A stretch of 6,735 bases of DNA, from positions 59,928 to 66,662 of the forward strand of contig NHIA01000029.1 in assembly GCA_002170825.1 (NCBI GenBank). Direction: 5' to 3'. The position numbers and the translations under genes are program-made. This document shows, piece by piece, positions 1-6,735 of this stretch. The DNA is from Cyanobacteria bacterium TMED177. Its GTDB lineage: Bacteria > Cyanobacteriota > Cyanobacteriia > PCC-6307 > Cyanobiaceae. Numbering within the stretch: the stretch's first letter is position 1; the number at the start of each line of letters is the position of its first letter. The notes beneath the pieces are model-generated. The model saw only the letters and a list, made by a program, of their open reading frames with translations, searched no databases and was not told where the DNA came from.

Positions 1-852
<852 letters not shown>

Positions 853-2084
853 CTTCAGCACGGTTGATTTGCTGGTGATCGGCGGCGGTGCCGCCGGTTT
901 CATGGCGGCCATCACCGCTGCTGAGCAAGGGATTCGCCGCGTTCGGGTGCTGGAGGCCACAGCCGAGCCGCTGAGCAAGGTTCGGATGAGCGGCGGTGGT
1001 CGTTGCAATGTCACCCATGCCTGCTGGGATCCTCGCGAGCTTGTGGGCCACTACCCCAGAGGTCAGAGACCGTTGCGGGGACCGTTCAGCCGCTTTGCCA
1101 GCGGGGATGCTGTCGCTTGGTTCGCTGAACGCGGTTTGGTGTTGGTGGAGGAAGCGGACGGTCGGATGTTTCCTGAGGCCAATCGCTCATCGGCGGTGGT
1201 CGCCTGTCTGCGGCAGGCCGCACGTGATCAGGGTGTCGTGCTCAGCACGGGCGCCTTCGTCACGTCGCTGAAGAAGGATCGGATCAATGGCTTCCAGGCG
1301 GAATGCCGCGGCGGGGAGTTGATTCAGGCCAACCGCGTTCTTCTGGCCACGGGTGGTCATCCCAGTGGTCGGCGACTGGCGGCGGAGCTCGGCCATCGGG
1401 TGATTGCACCGGTGCCGTCGTTGTTCACCCTGGCCCTTGATGCGCCTCAGCTTGTCGGTTGTGCCGGCATCGCGCTCGATGATGTTCGCCTGGATCTGGA
1501 GGTGGGTGAGGCGCGCTTCCGTCAGGTGGGCCGTGTGCTGATCACCCATTGGGGCCTGAGCGGACCGGCCACCCTGCGGCTCACAGCATTCGCTGCCCGT
1601 GCGCTCCAGAGCAGCCGTTATCGCGCCACATTGCAGGTGAGCTGGGTTGGTTCGGTGACGCAGGAGCAGCTCCTGGTTGAGCTGCGAGACCAGCGAATCC
1701 AATCGGCGCGTCGCACGTTGGCGGCTTCCAGACCTTTGGCTGGGCAGTTGCCCCGACGGTTGTGGCTTTCCATGCTGGATGGCGCTGGTGTTGCTTTGGA
1801 TCAGCGCTGGTCAGATCTTCCTGGCCGCTTGGAGCAACGTCTGCTCCAGCAGCTGCATCGCTGCCGTTACACGGTGAAGGGTCGCGGTCCCTTCGGAGAG
1901 GAATTCGTCACAGCCGGAGGGGTTGATCTTGGCGAGATCGATTTGGCCAGGATGGAAAGCCGCTGCTGCCCTGGATTGCATGTCGCCGGAGAACTGTTGG
2001 ATGTGGATGGTGTGACCGGCGGATTCAATTTTCAACATTGCTGGACCAGTGGCTGGTTGGCGGGGCAGGCCGCGGCCCTTGCGC

Positions 2085-3560
2085 TTACTGGATCTGATCA
2101 AACACGGTGAACATCGGCAGATACATCGCCAGAAGAATCGATCCCACGATTCCTCCCACCACAACGATCATGGCGGGCTCCAGCATTGAGGTGAGTGCCT
2201 TCACCATTGCCCCCACTTCGTCTTCATAGAAATCCGCCACTTTGCTGAGCATCTTGTCCATCTCCCCGGTTTCCTCCCCGATGGCCAACATGCTCAGGGC
2301 CATGTCCGGCAATACTTTCTGACGGATTAAGGCAGTGCTGAGCAGAACGCCGTTCTGCACCATTCCCCGTGACGCCAGGATCGCATCGGAGATGATCGAA
2401 TTGCCTGCGGTTTGACTGGAAATCTCCATTGCCAGCAGGATGGGAACTCCGGCTCGGGTGAGGGAGCTGAAGATGCGGCAGAACTGTGCGGTGGCTGTCA
2501 TCAGGATCAACTCGCCGAACAGGGGGACTTTGAGCATCAGCCGGTCGATCACACGGCGTCCATTGGACGTGGTGTAGTACTTCCTGAACAGCCAGATGAT
2601 CAGCAGCAACCCGCCTGCGAGATACAGCGCAACGGTGGATCGCAGCAGTTCACTGAGATTCACCAACAGCTGCGTGAATGCAGGTAGTTCCGCGCCCAGA
2701 TCCTCAAAGATGCCTGCAAATGTTGGAATCAAAAAGATCGTCATCCCCAGAAACACCAGGATTGCGATCACCAGCACGGCCACGGGATAGCCCAGGGCTC
2801 CTTTGATCTGGTTCTGCAGCTTGGCGTTGTCCTCCAGCAACTTGGCCAGTCGCTTCAGGGCTTCATCCAGCACGCCGCCGGCCTCTCCCGCTTCCACCAT
2901 GGCGATGCTGAGCTGATCAAACACCTTCGGCCATCGGCGGATTGCGGTTCCCAGAGCAATTCCTTCATTCACATCCAGGCTCACTTGAGTTAGAGCCCGC
3001 TTGAACATCGGCATCTTCTGCTGTGATGCCATCAGATCAAGGCTGCGCACGATCGGTACACCGGCATCCACCAGGGCTGCCAACTTGCTGGCAAACACAG
3101 CTTTCTCCTTGACGCCAGGTGGTTTCTCAAGAAGCTTTTCCAGTGATTGGAAGGCGCTGCGTTGTTGGATTTGAGCGTTCTTGTCCGAGCTGGCTGTTTT
3201 GACCAGTGATGGCTTTCGGGCTTGAGTTAGAGGTGGGGCCTCAGTCGATCTGTTGCCGGCTCGTTCCAAGCTCAACGCACGAATCCCGCGTTGGCGCAAC
3301 AAGCGTTTTGCAGAGCGTTCATCCACAGCCTGGATGGTTGTGGAAGCGGGCTTCCCATCCCGGGTCAAGTAGTTCGCGATGAAAGCCGATTCAGATCGCT
3401 GTTTGGATGTTGAAGGCCCTGAACGGTCCAGTTGCAGTTCCAGAGCACGGATGCCGCGTCGCCTTAAAAATTGCCGTGCAGCAAATGGTGTCGCAGCTTC
3501 TATGGTCAGCTGCTTCATTTCTCCTGCAGCGCTTTGAACCGTGGCGATGAAGAACGCCAT
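2085..3560 (-). CDS. pilC: Type IV pilus inner-membrane platform protein PilC
   Basis: PilC is the polytopic cytoplasmic-membrane platform of the type IV pilus. It is thought to transmit motion from the PilB and PilT ATPases to pilin subunits. The protein has 491 residues, longer than a classical PilC of roughly 400. Two T2SSF domains are visible, about 153-278 and 355-482. Membrane segments lie near 258-280, 310-326 and 462-484. KLAALVDAGVPIVRSLDL (159-176) and SSLTRAGVPILLAMEI (365-380) are the matching family repeats of the two domains. The extra length is at the N-terminus: residues 2-43 and 58-99 are two ungapped copies of one small module, followed by a polar linker to about 150. The ATG at 3558-3560 lies five bases after the pilT stop and has no good Shine-Dalgarno, which suggests translational coupling to pilT. 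The C-terminal codons overlap the convergent flavoprotein gene. Confidence 0.96.
   Translation of the reverse strand: MAFFIATVQSAAGEMKQLTIEAATPFAARQFLRRRGIRALELQLDRSGPSTSKQRSESAFIANYLTRDGKPASTTIQAVDERSAKRLLRQRGIRALSLERAGNRSTEAPPLTQARKPSLVKTASSDKNAQIQQRSAFQSLEKLLEKPPGVKEKAVFASKLAALVDAGVPIVRSLDLMASQQKMPMFKRALTQVSLDVNEGIALGTAIRRWPKVFDQLSIAMVEAGEAGGVLDEALKRLAKLLEDNAKLQNQIKGALGYPVAVLVIAILVFLGMTIFLIPTFAGIFEDLGAELPAFTQLLVNLSELLRSTVALYLAGGLLLIIWLFRKYYTTSNGRRVIDRLMLKVPLFGELILMTATAQFCRIFSSLTRAGVPILLAMEISSQTAGNSIISDAILASRGMVQNGVLLSTALIRQKVLPDMALSMLAIGEETGEMDKMLSKVADFYEDEVGAMVKALTSMLEPAMIVVVGGIVGSILLAMYLPMFTVFDQIQ
3264..3557 (-). repeat. Duplicated N-terminal module within pilC
   Basis: PilC residues 2-43 (bases 3432-3557) align without gaps to residues 58-99 (bases 3264-3389) at an offset of 56 residues. 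By hand count 17 of 42 positions are identical. The best conserved part is RRGIRALEL in copy 1 against QRGIRALSL in copy 2, preceded by FIA at the start of each copy. This resembles the single short module that begins ordinary PilC/GspF proteins. The DNA copies have diverged well beyond the protein pattern, so the duplication is old rather than a recent slippage event. Confidence 0.85.
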
Positions 3561-3565
3561 GCCGG

Positions 3566-4636
3566 TCAGACGAGCAGTCGCTCAAGCTCGCCAGGTTTGC
3601 TTGCTTTGGCCATCGCTTCGGACCGACTCACATCACCGCTGTTGACCAGATCGGCCAGCGCCTTTTCCAAGGTTTGCATGCCCAGCTCACCTCCGGTCTG
3701 AATCTGGGAATAGAGCTGAGCTGTTTTTCCTTCTCGAATCAGGTTGGCCGTGGCGGGCGTGTTGATCAGGATCTCCTGAGCCATCACCCGGCCGAACTGC
3801 CCTGGTTTAGCGGCTTGGCGCCGGCAGAGCGTCTGGGAGAACACGGCCACCAGGCTGCCGGAGAGTTGCACACGGATCTGGGTTTGTTGTTCGGGGGGAA
3901 ACACATCCACCATCCGATCCACCGTTTGGGCTGCCGAGCTGGTGTGCAGGGTGCCGAACACGAGATGGCCCGTTTCGGCGGCACTCACAGCGAGCTGAAT
4001 CGTTTCCAGATCCCGCATCTCTCCCACCAGAATCACGTCCGGGTCTTCTCGCAGGGCGGCACGGAGAGCATTGGCGAAGCTGCGGGTGTCTTCGTTCAGC
4101 TGACGTTGGTGCACCAGGCTTTTGTCGCTTTGGTAGACGAATTCGATCGGGTCTTCGATGGTGAGGATGTGCTCACTGCGGGTGTGATTAATGTGGTCCA
4201 GCAGTGCCGCCAGGGTGGTGGTTTTGCCCGATCCGGTTGGACCGGTCACCAGCACCAAACCCCGCGGTCTCCGGCCGGTTTCCAGCACCACCGGAGGCAG
4301 GTTCAGCAGCTCAACACTTGGAATTGTGCTGCCGAGGGCTCTCAGGCAAGCGGCATAGCTGCCTTTCTGGCGGTACACGTTCACGCGGAATCGGGCCACA
4401 CCCCTTAAGCCGTAGGCACAGTCCAGTTCCCAGGTCTGCTCCAGGGTCTTGCGCTGACTGTTGTTCAGCATCGAGAAAATCAGCTTGTTGCAGTCCTCCT
4501 CAGCCAAGGGTTCCTCACCCATCGGACGCAGCTCACCACTGAACCGCCCGTAGGGAGGCTGGCCCGTGGCGATGTGCAGGTCGCTGCCGCCGCCTTCCAC
4601 CAGCTGTTGCATCAGGTCTTCAATCATTAGATCCAT
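3566..4636 (-). CDS. pilT: Type IV pilus retraction ATPase PilT
   Basis: PilT is a cytoplasmic hexameric ATPase that drives pilus disassembly and retraction, needed for twitching and usually for DNA uptake. The 356-residue length is typical. The N-terminal PAS-like part begins MDLMIEDLMQQLVEGGGSDL. The Walker A GPTGSGKT is at 132-139, the Asp box ILTIEDPIEFVYQ at 157-169, the Walker B region DPDVILVGEMRD at 198-209 and the His box AAETGHLVFGTLHTSS at 219-234. TANLIREGK at 296-304 is the PilT-specific AIRNLIRE-type motif, which separates it from PilB; there is no CxxC zinc pair. The frame is open upstream to 4708. The ATG at 4634-4636 is nevertheless chosen because family homology starts there and a strong GAGG lies eight bases before it. 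The gene follows pilB by 10 bases and precedes pilC by 5. Confidence 0.97.
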   Translation of the reverse strand: MDLMIEDLMQQLVEGGGSDLHIATGQPPYGRFSGELRPMGEEPLAEEDCNKLIFSMLNNSQRKTLEQTWELDCAYGLRGVARFRVNVYRQKGSYAACLRALGSTIPSVELLNLPPVVLETGRRPRGLVLVTGPTGSGKTTTLAALLDHINHTRSEHILTIEDPIEFVYQSDKSLVHQRQLNEDTRSFANALRAALREDPDVILVGEMRDLETIQLAVSAAETGHLVFGTLHTSSAAQTVDRMVDVFPPEQQTQIRVQLSGSLVAVFSQTLCRRQAAKPGQFGRVMAQEILINTPATANLIREGKTAQLYSQIQTGGELGMQTLEKALADLVNSGDVSRSEAMAKASKPGELERLLV

Positions 4637-4640
4637 GACG

Positions 4641-4648
4641 CTTCCCTC
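4641..4648 (-). promoter_or_regulatory. pilT ribosome binding site overlapping the pilB stop
   Basis: Read on the minus strand, GAGGGAAG ends four bases before the pilT ATG, and its GAGG core (4645-4648) has an eight-base spacer to it. The last two bases of the pilB TGA (4647-4649) form the start of this site. It is the best Shine-Dalgarno in the pilus operon, and it fixes the pilT start at 4636 rather than at the longer open frame upstream. Its overlap with the pilB stop suggests that terminating ribosomes can re-initiate on pilT. Confidence 0.75.
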
Positions 4649-6530
4649 AATGGCGTTGGGTGAGGCAGTACGGGCATTCCAGCCAGCTCTCCTGAAGTCC
4701 GGCTCCACATCCTCTGCACGTCATTGTGCTGAGGGCGCGGGCCCGCCGCTCGGATTCCAGTCCTGAATCGGTGAGGATCATTCGGCCGACCTCCTCCAGG
4801 GTGGTTTGTCCCTGCCGGACCAGGTCAAGGCTGTAGCCCAGCAGCGTGGCCATGCCCGATTCGAGGGCGAGCTGACGGATCACATCCGTGGTGGCTCCTG
4901 AGGACACCGCAGTGGCCAGTTCCTCATTCATGCGCAGCACCTCATACACGCCAACCCGGCCCTTGTATCCACTGCCGTTACAGGTTTTGCAGACAGGACG
5001 GCTGCCGTCGTTGCGGTGAGCCCTGTAGAAGGTGACCTCGCTTTCAGTACTTGCCATCAACCCGAATCGTCCGAGTTCCCGTTCGTCCGGTCGGTAAGGC
5101 TCTCTGCAGGTGGTGCAGACCCGACGCAGCAGGCGCTGCGACACGATACCGATCAGAGCTGCGGAGACCATGAACGGCTCAACGCCCATCTCATCCAGAC
5201 GGGCGATGGTGCTGGGTGCATCGTTGGCATGCAGGGTGCTGAGCACCAGGTGACCGGTGAGTGCCGCTTCGATGGCTGTTTTTGCCGTCTCCAGATCACG
5301 GGTTTCACCCACCAGCAGCACATCCGGGTCCTGCCGCATGAAGGCCCTGAGGGCAGTGGCGAAGTCAAAGCCCTTCTCGCGATTCACCTGGCACTGGGTG
5401 ATCCCCGGCAGGGTGTATTCGATTGGGTCCTCCACGGTGGAGATGTTGATGCCGGGGTCGTTGCGTTCCGCCAGCAGCGAATAGAGCGTTGTGGATTTTC
5501 CGGATCCGGTGGGACCCGTCACCAGGATCATGCCGAAGGGTTTCGCGCCCAGTTCCCGCACCAGATCAAGGGTGATCGGGTTGGAGATCAGCTTGTCCAG
5601 CCCCAGCTGGGTGGCGTTGCTGTCCAAAAGGCGCAGACAGACCTTTTCACCGAAGCGACTGGGCAGCGTGTTGACCCGGAAATCCACCACACGGTCCCGG
5701 TAACGGCGGCGGATGCGCCCATCCTGGGCTTGCCGGCGTTCGGCGATGTCCAGGTCGGCAAGGATCTTGAACCGGGAGGTGACGGCAGGGATCAAGCGGC
5801 TGGGCAATGGTTCGACGTATTGCTGGAGGACGCCGTCCTGCCGGTAGCGCAGACGCAGGCCCTTCTGCTGCGGTTCCACGTGGATGTCTGAGGCATTGAT
5901 GGACATCGCCTGGAGCAGGATCCGGTCCACAAGAGCCACCACCGGTGAGGCTTCCGCATCCTTGAGGCTGGCCTCAAGGTCTGTCGCATCGCGGGCCACG
6001 TCGGCTTCCGCTTCGGCTTCTGTCTCGAGAACGCCTTCCGGATTGAATCCCTCCAGAAATGACGATGCGGCGAATTCCAGGTCCGCATCGTCTGCGCTGA
6101 GCCCATGGCTGGCTGGCTCAACGCTCTGGGCTTCGGGCGTCCGATTGAGTTCTTCGACCTTGGGCTTGCCTGGCACTTCTGCTTCGGCCACGCCCTCTGT
6201 CTCCCCCAGGGCGCTGAGCAAGTCCTCCAGAAGCGTTGGGTGCAGCCGAACGGTGCGGCCACTCGCTGGGAGCTGGTCGATCAGGGCCTGCCATTCGGTC
6301 TCACCCCAGTGACTGGGAATGGCGATGTCGAGATGCTGTTCATTCAGGCCGATTGGCAAGGCCTGAATGCTTCGCCAGTGCTCTGGTTCCATGTCGCTGA
6401 TCGCATCCAGCAGCGGCAGGGAGCGACGCAACTGGTCCGGACTTGGCACCGCCTGCTTGATCAGCAGTTCCAGCTCGAGCCGTTGCTGCGCGGCGTCGAT
6501 TCTTGCTGGAATGGGACGGGCCAGGGTCAT
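4647..6530 (-). CDS. pilB: Type IV pilus extension ATPase PilB
   Basis: PilB is a cytoplasmic hexameric ATPase that drives pilin assembly through PilC. The protein has 627 residues. An N-terminal GspE/MshEN-like region (about 15-108) is followed by an acidic, low-complexity linker (about 108-195). The catalytic part begins near ASPVVALVDRILLQA (194-208). It has DIHVEP (215-220), Walker A GPTGSGKS (339-346), an Asp box around TVEDPIEY (365-372), Walker B DPDVLLVGE (401-409) and a His box around ALTGHLVLSTLH (423-434). C472/C475 and C514/C517 form the zinc site typical of the PilB/GspE family, which PilT lacks. A second four-cysteine cluster (C605, C608, C619, C622) ends the protein. The start at 6528-6530 is the only sensible ATG and lacks a Shine-Dalgarno. 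It is the first gene of the pilB-pilT-pilC operon and is divergent from the grpE-like gene. Confidence 0.97.
   Translation of the reverse strand: MTLARPIPARIDAAQQRLELELLIKQAVPSPDQLRRSLPLLDAISDMEPEHWRSIQALPIGLNEQHLDIAIPSHWGETEWQALIDQLPASGRTVRLHPTLLEDLLSALGETEGVAEAEVPGKPKVEELNRTPEAQSVEPASHGLSADDADLEFAASSFLEGFNPEGVLETEAEAEADVARDATDLEASLKDAEASPVVALVDRILLQAMSINASDIHVEPQQKGLRLRYRQDGVLQQYVEPLPSRLIPAVTSRFKILADLDIAERRQAQDGRIRRRYRDRVVDFRVNTLPSRFGEKVCLRLLDSNATQLGLDKLISNPITLDLVRELGAKPFGMILVTGPTGSGKSTTLYSLLAERNDPGINISTVEDPIEYTLPGITQCQVNREKGFDFATALRAFMRQDPDVLLVGETRDLETAKTAIEAALTGHLVLSTLHANDAPSTIARLDEMGVEPFMVSAALIGIVSQRLLRRVCTTCREPYRPDERELGRFGLMASTESEVTFYRAHRNDGSRPVCKTCNGSGYKGRVGVYEVLRMNEELATAVSSGATTDVIRQLALESGMATLLGYSLDLVRQGQTTLEEVGRMILTDSGLESERRARALSTMTCRGCGAGLQESWLECPYCLTQRH
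4650..4724 (-). other. C-terminal zinc-ribbon-like tail of PilB
   Basis: PilB residues 603-627 read MTCRGCGAGLQ-ESWLECPYCL-TQRH, two CxxC pairs (C605/C608 and C619/C622) ten residues apart. This is the spacing of a small zinc ribbon. It is separate from the conserved PilB zinc site at 472-517 and lies past the end of the usual catalytic domain. As I recall the literature, Hfq docks on the C-terminus of PilB1 in Synechocystis. Whether this tail serves the same purpose here is inference. Confidence 0.7.
6341..6369 (-). repeat. Perfect 10-bp inverted repeat inside the pilB 5' coding region
   Basis: The arms CATTCAGGCC (6341-6350) and GGCCTGAATG (6360-6369) are exact reverse complements around a nine-base loop. 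In pilB mRNA they fall in codons 54-64, which encode QALPIGLNEQ and its flanks. The stem would form in RNA about 160 bases after the start codon. It has no U-tract and lies in frame in a conserved gene, so it is not an ordinary terminator. It may be a coding coincidence. Confidence 0.5.
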
Positions 6531-6628
6531 CGCGTTGGGTCGTCAGATGGAGGTGCGGGCTTCCGCAGCTTGTGTGAGGTGTGCGTTCCCCTGCAACATG
6601 TCTAAACAGCAATTTCAGAGCGGTCAGC
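6531..6628. promoter_or_regulatory. Divergent intergenic region between pilB and grpE-like gene
   Basis: These 98 bases must hold the start signals of both the pilus operon (leftward) and the grpE-like gene (rightward). A weak -10-like TCTAAA occurs at 6602-6606 and its flank on the plus strand, without a convincing -35. The minus strand shows no Shine-Dalgarno before pilB. I see no CIRCE-type heat-shock repeat (TTAGCACTC with its inverted copy). The palindrome ACATGT lies at 6596-6601. The promoter role is inferred from gene orientation only. Confidence 0.45.
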
Positions 6629-6735
6629 ATGAGCGGCGACGCTTCCACCCCAGCGCAGGATCAGACCGTTGAGCCGATCGAAGCGGCTCAGGCAGCGTCG
6701 GAGCCCGAGGTTGTGACCGCTGAAACGACCACCGA
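6629..6735 (+). CDS. grpE: Probable GrpE nucleotide-exchange factor, N-terminal part (partial)
   Basis: GrpE releases ADP from DnaK in the Hsp70 chaperone cycle. Only 35 codons are inside the window. They start MSGDASTPAQDQTVEPIEAA and continue as an acidic, Ala/Glu/Thr/Val-rich, disordered-looking tail. Such a tail is typical of GrpE N-termini, and the opening resembles what I recall of marine Synechococcus GrpE. The ATG at 6629 has only a weak purine-rich stretch (AGAGCGG) before it. None of the diagnostic helical or beta domain is visible, so the name rests on this resemblance and on the remembered grpE-dnaJ neighbourhood of the pilB operon in picocyanobacteria. Any protein with an acidic disordered N-terminus is a possible alternative. 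Confidence 0.62.
   Translation, partial: MSGDASTPAQDQTVEPIEAAQAASEPEVVTAETTT

Noticed and set aside
1187..1702. Open frame of 171 codons opposite the flavoprotein gene
   Set aside because: It lies wholly inside a gene with an intact family signature set on the other strand; no motif is recognised.
2068..2077. Perfect palindrome GGCCGCGGCC near the convergent gene ends
   Set aside because: It has no loop or U-tract and encodes flavoprotein residues; it is too short and GC-driven to call a terminator.
3674..4408. Open frame of 244 codons opposite pilT
   Set aside because: It is antisense to conserved PilT motifs, rich in His and Gln as expected of a reverse reading, and has no domain or plausible start signal.
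4637..4708. 24-codon upstream extension of pilT in the same open frame
   Set aside because: It lies across the pilB 3' end, has no family similarity, and the strong GAGG sits directly before the ATG at 4636.
5016..5891. Long open frame of 291 codons opposite pilB
   Set aside because: It is antisense to the Walker and zinc-site region of a fully conserved PilB. Its composition looks like a GC-rich shadow and shows no recognisable domain.
6598..6672. Small ORF of 24 codons from ATG 6598 overlapping the grpE-like start
   Set aside because: It is out of frame with grpE, has no ribosome site and no recognisable sequence; an upstream-ORF role cannot be supported.

Overview
The window looks like core chromosome of a marine picocyanobacterium of the Synechococcus/Cyanobium type. 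The evidence is a GC-rich, densely packed sequence, a PilB-PilT-PilC block of cyanobacterial character, and a divergent start resembling the Synechococcus GrpE N-terminus. This assignment is inference from gene content and style; no search was possible. There are no tRNA or rRNA genes, insertion sequences, CRISPR arrays or phage genes. No stretch longer than 100 bases lacks a gene.

Left part (1-2110). The 5' end of dusA (tRNA-dihydrouridine synthase A) leaves the window on the minus strand. About 41 bases away, msrB starts on the plus strand. It encodes a methionine-R-sulfoxide reductase with a twin-arginine-like export signal and no canonical resolving cysteine. Its 3' end overlaps an HI0933/YhiN-type flavoprotein gene by 74 bases if that gene starts at its first ATG.

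Middle and right part (2085-6530, minus strand). Three type IV pilus motor genes lie in the order pilB, pilT, pilC, with gaps of 10 and 5 bases, so they are almost certainly one operon. PilB powers pilus extension, PilT powers retraction, and PilC is the inner-membrane platform that both ATPases act on. The pilins, secretin and alignment proteins must be encoded elsewhere. The end of pilC overlaps the end of the flavoprotein gene by 26 bases, tail to tail.

Right edge (6531-6735). A 98-base divergent intergenic region separates pilB from the first 35 codons of a probable grpE.

The window is mostly ordinary housekeeping and pilus DNA; I see no wholly new system. The details most worth a second look are an ungapped duplication of the PilC N-terminal module, a four-cysteine tail on PilB that may be a docking site, and an exported MsrB that seems to depend on an external reductant.
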